Below are positions 13,604 to 26,233 of a stretch of 64,000 nucleotides of DNA, one piece after another. This stretch comes from Pipra filicauda (taxonomy: Eukaryota > Chordata > Aves > Passeriformes > Pipridae). The stretch lies in the NCBI RefSeq assembly GCF_003945595.2, contig NW_024104317.1:310001-374000 (forward strand). Direction: 5' to 3'. The stretch's first letter is position 1; every line of letters begins with the position of its first letter. The position numbers and the translations under genes were made by a program. The notes beneath the pieces are model-generated. The model did no database searches. It was not told where the DNA came from and worked only from the letters and a program-made list of their open reading frames with translations.

Positions 13604-16600
13604 GAGATGGCATTCTTCCTACAAAGTTGAAATTTTTTTTCTACCTTTAGGTTTTGAACTGTAAGTCTATTAGCAAAGCAAATGGTAGAGAGTCACTTAA
13701 AGGAAAAAAAATACATCAAAACTTTGGATAAAGCTTCATTTCATGCTGAAGTCATAAATGCTCAGTCATGTTTTTCACTTAGAGAGGGTAACTAAAAATA
13801 CCATCTCCATCTCCAACCTGAAGAGCTTGAGGAAGTTGTTTATAGGGATTCTAGGCTCTTAACAGCTGGAGATCTCAACTGCTCTTTTTACAAATCTCTC
13901 TTTTTACAACTTCCTGGCCAATAATAAAAAAATCCCTCAGGTAAAAAGATTTCCTGATATACTTTTTCAGGTATCTGTTCTGATATGATTTAAGGCCATC
14001 ATTTGGCTGCTGAGTGAAAGGAATGCCCTGGGTGTAACAGCCCCAAAGAGCAGCTCTGCTGTTCTATTGTCCCTATCATGTGGCTTACTACAGAGAGAAC
14101 AAATACTATTTACCAACGGGTCTGTAGGTACTATCAGACTGGCTTTCCAAATTTTATTTCCACTTTCCATATATTTGAAAAGAGAAAGAATCAGTTTATG
14201 TTTAAAAATTCATTTGCTTTTGAGAGAAGATTTGACTCAATCTCAGCTGCTGATTAAATGTGTATATTATAAACAACAGATGGCTGAAGAAAACATGGTA
14301 TCACTAGCAGATAGTAGTCTCCAACCTCTACAATTCCCTGAACATGTGTTAAAAATTATTGTGGATTTTAGAAAATTCAACTTGTGGAGGGATTAAAAAA
14401 AAACCAAACCAAACAACAACAAAAAAAACCCAACACTGGAGAGAGCTCAGCTACTCCAATTCCTCTGAATCCAAGATTATGAAATGCAAAGCACCAACAT
14501 TTTTCCTACAATTGCTTGTGTTTGTGCAATTGAGAGGCCAGAAACCAAACCTCACATTCAGCTACAGCCAGTGTTATAGGTGGAAGGACAAGCTTCAAGT
14601 ACACTTTGGTCTGCCTTGTTTAAATATATTTCATGTGCTAAATGACCACAAATTCCTACAGCAAACTCCCATAATTCTAGAATTTTCAAAACCAAACATC
14701 TGGGAATGGGGAAACACTTGCAATTCTTCAAAAACACATTGTGATGCTGTTTTGTAGAAGCCTAGAAAGTTCTTTCAGTTAACTCAGATTTTCTAAACTC
14801 ATTGTCCAATATGACTTTTTGAGTAATTCACAGGAACACTTGAAGCATAAGGATGAACAGAGAATATTTTACAATATATCTTCCACTGGGAAGTAAGCCA
14901 GAGTATGACCTACAGAGAAGGAAAGGGCTTGAGGAAATTCCTGGAATAGTAAGCCATTCAGCTGTAAGCTATAAAGAAAGATATGGCAACCCATTGCTTA
15001 TTCTTATACTGAACATCTGCTTTCAAAAATCATTCATATTTATCATCTGTTAGTAATAGTTTTCATGTTTTATTACCAACATGCTGTATAATGAAGAATT
15101 GGAAAAGCCACACATTCCAAAGAAAAGTCTGTAATTTTCTTAAAGCAAACATGCAAAGCTTCGTAGTACTATTGATGGGCCTGATCCAACCCTCACTGAA
15201 ATCAGTGGGAGTTGAATGAGCCCCTCTGTGCACAGGAAATTAATTGAAATTAATGAGACTACATATGGTTCTAGGGTAATTTATGTCTTTTCTGGCTGTT
15301 AATATTTATAAGACTTTAATCTGCTTCCACTTGTGTCACTGTTCAACTTCCCTGACTGAGCCGACTCTACTCTGAATTTATTGTGGCATGAACAGAAGGA
15401 AAAGAAAGGCTATTGTATGTTCACAATTTACTGTATCAAGTTATGACTATTCTCTAAGATTCTCTTATCTCTAAATAAGATTCCTTATTTAGTTTTAACC
15501 TTGTAGAAGTTTCTTCTAAGTCTAGAAAATGCTGTTACCTATTGTCCCCTTACCTGTACACACTCAACTGGACTGTACAGCAGCTGCACAGCACTAGAGC
15601 AATAAACATACAGCCTGGAACACACTCCATTAAAGCCTGGAGAACAATTTCTTTACTGATAAGCTCTTTCCACAACAACAGGACAAGCTGTGCCTTGTCA
15701 GCTACTGACACCTACTCACACTGAGACGTGAACAACAGTTTTCAAATAAAAACTTCTTCACCGTGGCTTTTCAGTTTATTTAACAATACACTCAGAAAGC
15801 TTCTGAAAATCTGCATTTATCATTTCTCTTTTCCTACAGAATTCCATTGCTAGTGCTGCATCCAAACAGCTGGCCAGTTTGTACAATACTAAATATACAT
15901 ACGGTCCAGGAGCTGAAACAATCTGTAAGTACTGGCCTAAATATACTAACAATTTATATTAAGTGTTACTAAGACTATAAAATTTTCTAGTGATTCTTGT
16001 TCCTCTTCCTAAATAGTCTATTGTACCAAACTACTGGAAAGGGAGGGTATTATTCATCCAGAAGAAAAAGATGGAGCTGATATCCCAGATCTGCAGCTCT
16101 TTACCATCTGTATGAACCTCAAAAAGCCACCCAGTGAGAGGCTTTTTGCTTCTGATACCAAACCTTTCTAAACACCCCCATGCAACCACACCATTCTCCT
16201 GTTCCTTAGACATTTCTCCTGTGGTCTTCTCACAACAGTGACAAGGAGGGAACAGTTTAGCTTGTTTACATTTGCTTCCACACATCAGCTGGAATGAAGC
16301 TCATAAATGGCCTAAAATCACAGAAACTTTTCCAGGAGCAGGATAAATCAATCAATTCACCAAATATATCTTTTTATCTGTCCTTTCTGCATTTCTGGTT
16401 ACATGACTTGACTCCAAAGGATTTCACATTCCAATGCATAGCCACTCTTTCACAGTTAACCCTTATTTCATTTCTTTACCAACAGACCCTGCTGCAGGGG
16501 GCTCTGACGACTGGGCTTACGATCAAGGTGTCAAGTACTCTTTCACTTTCGAGCTCCGAGACACCGGCAGATATGGTTTTCTTCTCCCTGAATCTCAGAT

Positions 16601-16673
16601 AAAGCCAACCTGTGAAGAGACTTTACTTGCTGTTAAATATATTGCCAATTATGTCCTTGAGCACTTGTATTAG
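1..16673 (+). CDS. CPB1: Carboxypeptidase B1, pancreatic (partial; 5' exons outside window)
   Basis: Secreted zinc exopeptidase (M14A) that removes C-terminal Lys/Arg after tryptic activation. Coding exons: <1-53, 2026-2125, 2732-2833, 4128-4229, 6514-6624, 6710-6800, 7504-7706, 15840-15924, 16486-16673 (stop TAG). All have GT/AG borders and matching phases, giving 344 residues. The human protein has 417, so the signal peptide and most of the propeptide lie upstream. Visible residues, in CPA numbering: the activation Arg before [10 protein letters not shown], zinc ligands His69 and Glu72 in HAREW, Arg127 in RKTRS, Arg145 in NRNFNAGW, His196 in TIHSYSQ, Tyr248 (codon split by the last intron), Asp255 in GGSDDW, and Glu270 in FELRDTG. 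Asp255 in the S1' pocket marks a B-type rather than A-type enzyme. Cysteines of the usual disulfides are present. Nothing suggests inactivation. Confidence 0.95.
54..7503 (+). other. CPB1 introns in the 5' half
   Basis: Introns 54-2025, 2126-2731, 2834-4127, 4230-6513, 6625-6709 and 6801-7503 separate the first seven exons in the window. The third holds the solo LTR at 3191-3721. The intron at 6801-7503 holds an alternating purine-pyrimidine stretch rich in ACAT and CATA at about 7028-7092. I see no other gene, and the short open frames here have no recognisable product. Confidence 0.7.
3191..3721 (+). mobile_element. Solo LTR of an endogenous retrovirus, with target-site duplication
   Basis: A 531-base block begins TGAGCTGG and ends CCACAACA, so it has TG...CA ends. 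It is flanked on both sides by the 5-base direct repeat AATTT (3186-3190 and 3722-3726). No gag, pol or env sequence adjoins it, so it looks like a recombined solo LTR. The 3' end, with its GCTGGGGTTAAACCAC sequence, resembles LTRs common in songbird genomes, and a 5-bp duplication fits ERVL-like integration. Orientation is inferred from that resemblance. It lies in a CPB1 intron in the sense direction. Confidence 0.7.
13533..13603. repeat. (ATT)n microsatellite
   Basis: About 23 uninterrupted copies of ATT cover 71 bases inside the long CPB1 intron. A perfect array of this length is expected to vary between individuals. Confidence 0.95.
15173..15235. repeat. Possible ancient amniote interspersed repeat fragment
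   Basis: Contains GGGCCTGATCCAA followed by CTCACTGAAATCAGTGGGAG, the style of an old palindromic repeat found scattered in reptile and bird genomes. Similar words occur at about 24610-24645 and 5305-5335. The family is not identified and the match is short. Confidence 0.3.
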
Positions 16674-16691
16674 AATGGAGTTCTAAAAACT

Positions 16692-16697
16692 ATTAAA
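16692..16697 (+). terminator. CPB1 polyadenylation signal (ATTAAA)
   Basis: ATTAAA lies 19 bases after the CPB1 stop codon and is followed by T-rich sequence. This implies a very short 3' UTR, as is usual for pancreatic zymogen genes. The cleavage site itself cannot be seen. Confidence 0.5.
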
Positions 16698-18315
16698 GAA
16701 GGCTTTATTCAAAGATGCCTTCCTTTTTATTCTTCCCTAACAAAACATTTTTATTTCTCTTTACTTAATGTTCTTAGTCATATTCTTAGTCCATCATAGG
16801 TCACTAGAACTAGAAGTTTTTCAAGAGAAATTGTAGAAATTCAGGAGAAATAAATCTTTTATTAAGGCAACTGATATAGGCAGGGGGGTCGTAAAACCAA
16901 GAGCACAAGAAGATTAATCAACGTAAGGTAAAGGTTACCTTATTAATTAAAATTATCTTTACGTATAGGAGATGGGCCAAGCATTAGAGCTTACACAGCC
17001 TGAATGCTGACCAGAATGAAAACAGCCAGGAGATCCATATAAACGCAATTTGACCCAACCATTCATTGCCTTAACAGCAACAGCAGCAAGAAGTTCATAT
17101 CACATACTTTCAAAATGATGTTAGCTGTGATGTGCTCTCGTGAATTTTCTCGAAACCCACCCTGGATCTGTCCGACTACTGAAAAACGGTTTGGATCTGA
17201 GGTCACTACTAGTTTGATCTGAACTCAGTGAAGATTATAATTATAGTTAAAGACCAAGACTTGATATAAATCATTCAATAAACTACCCTGCATTTAAGGT
17301 TCTCACATTCACTACAGTAGCATCTCTCAAAATATTCCCAGAGTTCTGCTACTTCCCGGAGCCCCACATGTTCCTACTGTCATGAGCGGAAGAACCATAA
17401 ACAGCCATAAAGACTAAGTCTGGTCATAAATGATTAACTGTTTCTTTCAAAAAAGAAAAGCTGTAAAGAATTATCCTCTCCCAATCAATTTTCTGTACAG
17501 GTAATGTGGGTCTGATTGGGTCAGTGAGTGAGAGTGATAAATAGCCACTCGACATCTTTCTCACACAGCTGCAGAAAATGTGTTTGGCATCTATTAATGC
17601 TGTTTAGAGCTTGGCTAATATGGGACACACTCTGCAGAATGACAGGGAAAAGCCTTATGTCAACATAGAACCTGGCTGATCTCCCTGCCACTGCTGGAAG
17701 CTCTGAGGAGAGATTTCCGCTGTCCATTGATGCTCCTGGGATTAACTCCATTTCTGGCAGGTCTCTACCTAATGCACTCCAAACGTGTCCTGAAATACAT
17801 CCTACAGAGAAAATAGTTCTCCCAAGAAAACCACCAAATTCAGGACCTGGCAAGAACTATGTTCTCCCTATTTGCCCCTTCTCTGTGGAAGGGAACAGGA
17901 AGACAAGGTCCAATTTAAAATTACACTTTAATTTATATGTATAAGAAAAAGAAAGACACATATTCGCTAGTCCACTCCAATTAGCCCAGCAGCACTCGGA
18001 TTAAACTAGTCCTCACACACGACTGATCCATCTGTTTTTGATCACTGGTGAAACTGAACCCATGTGTGAAAGTAGCACGTACCAGTAAAAAGACGTCATT
18101 CTGTGTCGCAATAGAAATGGGGGGAAGGATAATCAACATTACTAAAAATAGCACAGGACACATCAGAACATTCTGGCCAAAGCCAAACATGTCACAAAGG
18201 GCAGGAAAATAAATTTCTCAGAATATAAAATATTTTGGCTAATTTTAACTAAGTGTTAACCACCCAGAGACTACATTGACTGTAACTATATTATTTGGGA
18301 AGACTTCACAGGCTT

Positions 18316-18452
18316 TACACCAAGTGCAAGGTGAGTCATTGATAGTCAGCACTTAGTGCTATAGTTTAGTTGACAAGGTGATGTTTGGTCAAAGGTTGGG
18401 CTTGATGATCCTGGAGGTCTTTTCCAGCTTTAATGATTCTATGATTCTATGA
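18316..18452 (+). mobile_element. CR1-type LINE 3' end
   Basis: Contains GGTTGGGCTTGATGATCCTGGAGGTC-like sequence and ends in the tandem octamer ATTCTATG / ATTCTATG, the hallmark 3' terminus of bird CR1 elements. It is severely 5'-truncated, and the 5' limit is approximate. Confidence 0.75.
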
Positions 18453-19017
18453 TTTAATACTAGGCAGGCTCTTTGTAAGACTGCAGGCAACCAAACACAC
18501 AGCTACAAATACAGTTGACAGATAGGTCTCAGCACCCAGTAGCTCCAACAGGGTTACAGTTACCCCAGTTAATGTCAACGTGTGACTCCAAGGCAGAACA
18601 TGGCACACATTTGGTAGCCCTGACATTCCCAAAGGCAAGTCACAGCAGTGCAGTGATATGCAGCTTTTCCATGCCTTAGCCCAGAAGGCCCCCACTATCA
18701 CTGCTGGTCAAATTGTACAGATGCAAAGGGAAATCAAATGTGGTATTATCAGCCATGCAGCTTGGAACATAAACCAAAAAATATATGGGAGAAATTTAAA
18801 CCAGAAAGGATGTTCTAGCAGGTAAGCTGCTAGGGCAGAGACGCTGAAAAAAAAACATGGAGAGGAAGCAAAGGTTCATCAACATCAAAAGTCACAACAC
18901 TTCAAATTTCAGCATCACTTTCAAAAAAACATGGAAACTTCACATGCAAAACTGATAGACAACATATTTTCAAATTAAAGGCCATGAAACTCCATGCGAA
19001 CACAAGAAAATACCTTT

Positions 19018-19222
19018 TTACTGCAGATCTTCAAACCCTGGAACAGGTTGCCCAGAAGTGTTGTGGAGTCTCCATCCTTGGAGACATTGTTCAAAACTTG
19101 ACTAGACACAGCCCTGGGCAACCTGCTTTAAGCTTTAGGTGATCCTTCTTTGAGCAGGAGGTTGAACTGGATGGTCTTGAGTGGTCTCATCCACCCTGAA
19201 CTGTTCTGTCATCCTGTGAAGT
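19018..19222 (+). mobile_element. CR1 LINE 3' fragment
   Basis: Sense-strand CR1 3' UTR sequence. It includes TGGAACAGGTTGCCCAGA, the stretch meaning 'gagtctccatccttggagac', and TTGAACTGGATGGTCTTGAG. It lacks any reverse-transcriptase part. The ends are approximate. Confidence 0.8.
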
Positions 19223-19980
19223 TAATCTCTGCCTGATGCAGGTCAACCAAGGACTGAGATGAACAATTTCAGCTTTTCCTGTTTGATTTATACTGCTTCT
19301 TTAATTAGATAAATAGAAAAGGAACATTCTGTTTTCTTGATTAAGAATCACATCAAAAAGTTGCCATCTTTTTCACATTTAGCTATTGTTTAGTCAAGTA
19401 CAATCTAACAGTCAGTTCATTTCAGTGCTCCAAAACTCAAAAGGAATTAAGACCTGATTAAGTGCTTTAAAGACAATGTACTGTCCACATGCCAGGTCTC
19501 ACAGGAATGATATCAGAAATACCAGACCACTGGAAATGTCCCTGTAGTATAGACCACAGCTGAAAGACGCATTACTTGCAAATTCTTGATTCTTTAACAT
19601 ATAAAACAGGTAACTCACACACAGAAATGAAGGAAATGCAGTAAGTCCTGACAGTTGTGAGAGTTAAACATGAGCTTCTGGGGAAGGTGTTTCCAAGTTT
19701 GCTCAAGCAACTGCTGACACATAATGGTAATTCAGAGAAGGAAACTTCTGTTCTTAATGATCCAGACACAACTGCCTCAAAAACTGTGCTAGAAAATAAA
19801 CCTGTGCTTACAGTTCAGCCTGCTCTGAACTCTGCTTTGCTGACATATGGCCTCAGCATGCTTCCTGTCACTTTGAATTTTTCCAAGGACAGATGTGGGC
19901 TGTGCACTGAAGCAGGTTGCCTCTGTGCTCCCCCCTGCACTCAGAACAGCTGCATTACAACTGCATACAGCATCTACAAC

Positions 19981-20491
19981 TGACACTGAAAAGCAGCAGA
20001 AACAAGCTTCTTAACATAAATTTGTAGATGCTAAAAAGGGCATTCTTCTTTATTCAGCATGCTGGATGTTCAGAGTATAGCTCCTCTAATCGAACCTGCC
20101 AAAAGACAGACAGACAGGGCCTTTTATTACACCTACTGTTTACACCTACTATTCATTAGATAGTCTTGCTTACTTAATACATATTCATTAGTTTGTTTAC
20201 ATAGTCATACCCCCATTGGAAGTCCTTCTTTGGTCTTTCTGGGTCTTCTTTGTTGTCTTGACCTCAGTTCTTGAGCAGGTACAGCAGGTACAGCATCATT
20301 GTGTTCCACCACCAAAAACCGTTATGTTTGTTCTTTATTTGATCTTGTTTGGGTACACAGAGCTTAGTTTACATCTTCTTTGTTTGCGTACCTCCTGACT
20401 GAATACTCTAGGACTTCTCTAAGATCATATTGCTCCTTATTTGGGCATTTTGGGATACTGTGAGTAAAGTTTCTATTTCTTCTACCAAATC
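19981..20491 (-). mobile_element. 3' LTR of an endogenous retrovirus
   Basis: Read on the minus strand, this follows directly after a polypurine tract and contains a polyadenylation signal (the AATAAAGAAG word near 20053). It ends in CA at 19981. Length is about 510 bases. The 5' edge is set by the purine tract; it starts TTTGG rather than the usual TG, so the exact border or a mutation there is uncertain. No partner 5' LTR is present in the window. Confidence 0.55.
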
Positions 20492-20507
20492 CCCCCTTTT
20501 TCTTGAG
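20492..20507 (-). other. Retroviral polypurine tract
   Basis: On the minus strand the sequence is AAGAAAAAGGGGGGA, an A-run followed by a G-run. Such tracts prime plus-strand DNA synthesis just upstream of the 3' LTR. Its position between the env remnant and the LTR supports both calls. Confidence 0.6.
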
Positions 20508-21190
20508 ACTAAATTCCTTAATCTTACAAAACTATGAAATCCAGCTGGCCGCTCCATTATAGCATTTAAGGTTTGTTTTGTGCACCCCAGAGAGCTTCTT
20601 ATCCATAATTCTGAGGGTACTTGACCTTTATCAATTACTGTTATGTTGGGGACTAAGGCTTCTAAAGTTTCCCCAGCCCAGGGGAAACACTTTACAGACT
20701 TTATTTCCACATATCCAATGTGTAAAATCCTTGTTCCATTTGGTACTGGTGCAAGATGATTCATTTCTCCAACATTAATTGAGTACATTTGTGTGATTTC
20801 TGACAAACATGACACTTCCATCAGTACAATCTAGTTTTCCTGATTCTTTAAGGGAGTTACATCTTTCCACACGTTGTATGATCATAAGAAATATTACTGG
20901 GTACTTGCACACTAACTGGTATGTCTACCTTTTGGTGAAAGGAAATGTTTACCGAGTAACTAGTATCTATTTCTCCTGGAATTGGAAATGCATAAATGTT
21001 TAATGGCTTCATTGAGTTTTTAGGTAAATGAGTGAAAAACCAACAATCATTTTTACACAACACTTGGGCCACAGTTTGTAATAAAACTAGATATAAATTT
21101 TGCTCCCAAGTCAAGATTGAATTTACTATTGTCAGGATAACAAAACAAGATTTAAGCATTTTGGTTTTTTTCAGACAACTGATCAATTAC
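20492..21190 (-). pseudogene. Endogenous retroviral env remnant (broken)
   Basis: The minus strand holds two partly overlapping open stretches, about 21186-20857 and 20821-20408, in different frames. The first starts with a hydrophobic leader-like segment and has a CWxxTHLP motif typical of the start of avian retroviral surface glycoprotein. The second has spaced cysteines, including CFPWAGE, and runs through the polypurine tract into the LTR. The frame is broken near 20830-20860, and no transmembrane subunit (fusion peptide, CX6CC or membrane anchor) is visible. It is therefore a non-functional fragment with much of env deleted. No gag or pol is present upstream. Assignment to env rests on the motif and on the order env, purine tract, LTR. 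Confidence 0.6.
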
Positions 21191-23218
21191 CCGAGAGGGG
21201 CTTCAGCCTTTTTAATTCTGGAATAATGTATCCATTATTTTACTCCATCTAGTTTTAATGCACTATAAGAGAAGAGGAAACAGCCAAATGCCACTTTTGA
21301 GAATGGGAGAGGAAGGATGCCAGGCTACTTGTGGTAAACTTTGCAACCACAGAAAATAGAGAATTTGCGATCAGTAAGCAAATATATGCAAATATTGCCA
21401 AACACCTGAAACCTTTTCTTCAAAACTTCTTTAACAGTTGGCAAACACTGAAGTGTTTTCTTGTAGCATTTAGCAGAAGACCTAAGATGCTTAACGGGAG
21501 CTCTTCAAGGAAAGTATGAATCATGTTGCTTTAATAAAAAAAATCAACTCCCAATTTCCTGGCTTCATGGGGAAAAATCAAATACTCAGGTTTCTCTTTA
21601 ATACATTGATACATTAGGCCATAAGAACCAGCATAAAGACTACAATGAAAAGAAAAAAGGAAACCAGTTCAGGAGTAATGGCTGTCACTCCCACAGAGCC
21701 CTGTGCTGCTGCTCCTGACATGAGAGAGTGAGGCTGCTGAGTACAGCTCAGTGTCACAGCAATCCACCAGTTCCTGTCCAGAAGTGACACAGCTCAGAGC
21801 GCCTCTGTTCCTGCCAGAGTTAGCCCATAACCCCATCAGCCTGCCACAAAAATCAAGAGATGCCAGTGAATTTTATAAATGACAAACGGAACTCAAAAGA
21901 CAACAGCGCTGTGATGCAGCACAGCAATGATGTCATTGTTGACGTGTTGCATCATTGTCATTCATCCACATGGTCCCTTTTCCCCCATTGCAAAGATGTA
22001 ACACTCAGATTATGACACTGTAAATACACTAGTAGATGCAAAAAAGCTTTTCACTTGTATTTTCATGTCCCTGTTCACAGGATGTGTGTGCATGAAGAAA
22101 ATAACCTCACACAGGTGAAGTCTCAGAAGTTCAAGTGCTCAGCACACTTAGCAGAAATATCCTAATGTCACTCAAATCTAGAAACTGAGATCCTTTTCTC
22201 TTAAAAAATTATTCCTCACATATGATAGCAGACACTTTGTCCCCCACTCTCTTCCCAAGCTCATGCACAGTAATGCCACCAAGGCCTGTGAATTCCCTCT
22301 TCACCCACCCTGGAGAACATGAAAGGAAAATAGGTCCTCCTTGTGGTATATTCAACTAACGAGTTCAGGCCTACTGAAATCAAGAGTTATTTCACTCCAA
22401 AACTAAGCTGTGAATACTGTAAAAAACACTGGAATTTCACCGAGAGGCTTTTATGTAATTTTACACATAGCTTCTATTAATTCTTCAATGATTTTTTAAA
22501 TGTGCCCAGAAACTAAATTAATAAAGGGTTCAAAAGGAACATTCATCTTATACAGACCTTCAGAAAACTATTCTGACATTTTTCTCCACAAATGGAAATG
22601 CTGTTCATGACCTGATGGCTTTCTTTAAGGATCAGAAAGAGAACATTTTCTATTTGAATGGAACTAGAATTCCTAAAGGCACAATGATGTTTTATACTTT
22701 CCCTCTTTCAATACCTATCTTTGAGTCATGTCTGAAAAGCAACAATATAAACCTTACAAATGTGGAACACCTTTCCTCCACATAAAAGGAAGACTGAATA
22801 AAAAATTATTTTATTTCTAGCTTTTGTCACCACTATTCCTTTGCAGTTTGAGTCTTTCACATCTCAACTGTAAGCTATACTGTCACTGAGAACAGTCCTG
22901 GCAACAACATACTCAGCAATAAAAAAAATCTTTAGAAATAATGAATTACTTTTAAAGGTTCTTAACATAAAATGAATTTGCATTATATGCTTTCTAAATT
23001 AGAAAATCCATTACACCCTAGTATTTTAAAAATAAAAAAAATAAGACTGCCTTTAAAAAAGCCCTATTACACTATACTTACACTGGCCTTTGTTCAGGTA
23101 TCTGTGTATCTGGAAATCACAAAGAAGCTAATTTTCTAGGATTGTAATGACATGTAGCTAAGAGAGGAGAGCTGCCTTGTTAAATTGCATAGCCCAGTAT
23201 AAACTTCTGGCTAGCAAT

Positions 23219-23279
23219 GAAAAAGTAATTTTCACTTTTTATGTGCACTAGAAAAAGTAATTTTTACTTTTTATGTGCA
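23219..23279. repeat. 32-base tandem duplication with internal dyad
   Basis: Two near-identical copies of a unit that begins GAAAAAGTAATTTT and ends TTTTTATGTGCA start at 23219 and 23251, differing at one base (C/T). Each unit contains AAAAGTAA facing TTACTTTT, so it can fold on itself. Confidence 0.85.
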
Positions 23280-26233
23280 TTTTATCTGCACTAAAATATT
23301 CACTTCTAATTTATTAAACATAAAATATCAAAAACTGAAATATAGATTCCACTACCCTCAAGTCAACTTCAAACTAGGCTAAACTTTATGTGGATGTATC
23401 TGTATACCCACAGAATATATCAAATTCTCCTAGACTTAACAGTTGCAGTGAAGCTCTTTTCCTGAACAGAGCAGACACTTGCCATAACCATTGAAAAAGG
23501 GAAAATCAGGAGCTTTGTTATAGTGCCACACATGCAGGGAAAAGCACCCTGACCTTCCACACAGAAAGCAGCTACAGCACAGCTCGTTTATGCTCTGAAG
23601 GCTTTACCAGCTGGAACACCGATTGTCCTTCAATGGGTGGGTTCGACACCTGCAAACATCCAGTGAAAACAGGCCCTCTCCAGTGCTGCCCATCCAACTG
23701 CACGGTCAGAGTCCACCACAACCCTGGGCACCTTAAAGCGCTGGTACTTCCAGCATACAGCTGAGCATGATATGTTTTCTCTCCTCTCAGGACAACTCTG
23801 GGTCTGGGAATAGTTAATGTGATTTGTCTGAAGTTTGAGCCTTGGCTCATTGTCTCCTAGAAAGAGATTAAACTTATTTTCAATTCCATGTGTCGTGCCT
23901 GCCAAGGCGAGAGCTGCTCACAGGGAACTCCAGCCTGTCAAGGACTCGGCCCAGCCGGGCAGACAACTCACAGGGCACGAGGAGCAGCACCAGTTGCTCG
24001 TGTACATCAAAGTGAACCTGTTTTCTAATAGGGACTGAATCATTCTCCTGCCTGTTTTACTTCAATTAAATATTTTTAGGGGAAAATTTATGATCAAACA
24101 CAGAATCAACATCAAGTACTTATTGAGGTTGCAGGGCCTCTTTTAATGTTTTATTAACTTTGCCTTGCTGACCATTTCGTGTCTAGAATCTGAATTACTG
24201 GATTAGCACAAATCAGCTGGAATCTTCCCTCACTTTTCACATCCTTCCAGCTTTCTGTGCTTCTCTGGAGCAATATTTTTCTTTGTCATACTCTGTAGAC
24301 CAAGTAATATTTGCTGGCCATCGTGGCCTTGGATTCTGAGAAAAATTCTGTCCTGCAAGTGATTTTGGACAAAATGCTGAGGGATTTTGAATCTTTTTGG
24401 AATCCCTTTCAAAAAGCTCTGGTTACTTTTCGTGATGGTGTTTTACTCAGCTTCCCTGACTCACCTTGAGACACAAATCAAGAGTCAATGCTGCTCCCAC
24501 AAGACCTTTCAAGAATTGTCCTGCATGTTAGTGTGTCACATGTTTAGTTTATGAAGAAATAAGTAAATAAAGTTCATTAAAGCACATTCAATACTTTATC
24601 ACTATGCACTCAGATCTCACTGAACTCCATGGGAGACAAAAATAAGTTCCTGACAGGACTGCATTCTATAAAACAATTATCAAAACATCCACCATGATGC
24701 AGGGTATGCATGTGAGAGATCTGAGTAACTTAAAAAATCTCTGCTCAGTTTCCCCCGACTTAGACAACACCACACACCTGCTCCCGACAGTTGTGATGGA
24801 ACACTGCAAGGTTGCTGCTTAAAGGCTTTTTCTCATTAATATATAGATTCTAAAGAGCAAATTCAGCTGGGAACTTAAAGCAGAAGTGCAGATTTAATGG
24901 AAAGAAGTTCTTTCCAGTTCCTGGAAACATATTCCTCCTCTTACTGGAGTAAATTCATGGCAGAAAAAAACCCCAAACAAAACCCAAACCACAAGCCTGT
25001 CCTTTGCCAGCCTGCACAGCCGTGGTTACTACAGAGAGAACCTTTCAGCTCTACAGTGCTTGGTGTTACGAGGCATCCTACACATCAGCAACCTTAAGGC
25101 ACTCCTAACTCTGCTGCTTCGGGGCATGTGAGAGGACAGTTTAATCAGTCCCCAGTCACTTTGGTTTCAAGCAGAATCCTAATATCAAAGAGTACCTTCG
25201 AGAAATGGAGATGCTGCCTTGGTTGCACGGTGAAATGAGGCGCTTTCAGAACAGTTCGTTCCACAAGTACTCGGCTGACTGGGAATCCTGGCAGCGCACC
25301 CTTATCGAGAGGAGAGATGCGGCTTCTCACGACACCTTGTGGCAGCGTGACAAGCTGCTTTTGTTTTCACAAAAAGTAATTTAAGATGTTGCAAACCAGT
25401 GATACTACAGAAAATCAAACACACGACAGTCAATGAAGCTGAACAGAGCAGCAACACTTCTTAAAAGTCGGGAAAATTCCCCATAAAGACACCAAGTATA
25501 AAATAATAAGACCATTATTTTTAAGTAATAAAGTCAGAAAACTGAAACAAATTCAATTTGAAGCAATTCAAACTGCATGTAAGCTACAGATGTATAAGTA
25601 TAATAATACAAGTGTGTATTATTAACACTTAACATATTCTTATCGATTCTAACTAGAAAATCAGAATTTCCTTTCCACATTGCAACTTGCAGGGAGAGAC
25701 TGCGACAGCAGGGAAAAGCTTCATTGTCCAGAAACGTAATTAGAAGTTGACTCAGTTAGGCCAACTTATCTTGATATTTATGTTGCACGTAACTGGAGAA
25801 ATAGCAAAATAGCAAATTTTATTTCCAATTTGTTTTCAAATTATGTTTTGAGAAAAAATGTCTTTTAATTATACCCGAAATAACACAAATTGTGGTTCAA
25901 TACTGTTCTACTTGGAACACATCAGTCCCAGAAGAAACAGTAACCCACCTAGAAAAGGAAATCAGGGAGAGAAGTCACCACAGACATTGCAAATGGCAAT
26001 ATCCAGTGTACAAGGGAGCTAAACTGCTGCTAAACAGAGACGGGCTGCAAACCCGTAAATCCTGATCTCTAGTTGCCCCCATTCTGAGAAATAGGCTACA
26101 GATGAAAATCAGGTTTTTGGCCATTTCTACTACACAAATCAAAGCAAAATCTCGAGAGCAGCAGGGCAGCCGCAGCTGGGCACCGCTCCCTGCAGCCTCC
26201 CCCGCCAGGCTGTAACCTCATGCTGCCGATGCG

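Larger units (their letters stand above)
7707..15839 (+). other. Long (8.1 kb) CPB1 intron
   Basis: This intron separates the HSYSQ exon from the penultimate exon and is much the longest of the gene in this window. It carries an ATT microsatellite (13533-13603) and a possible old interspersed repeat (about 15173-15235). Otherwise it is AT-rich sequence in which I recognise no exon, RNA gene or intact transposon. Confidence 0.6.

Noticed and set aside
17521..17853. Minus-strand frame of 110 codons downstream of CPB1
   Set aside because: No similarity recognised, and it sits in repeat-bearing intergenic DNA.
23572..23905. Two overlapping minus-strand frames of about 90 codons
   Set aside because: Considered as a possible exon or transposon piece, but no family was recognised and no splice context or partner exons were found.
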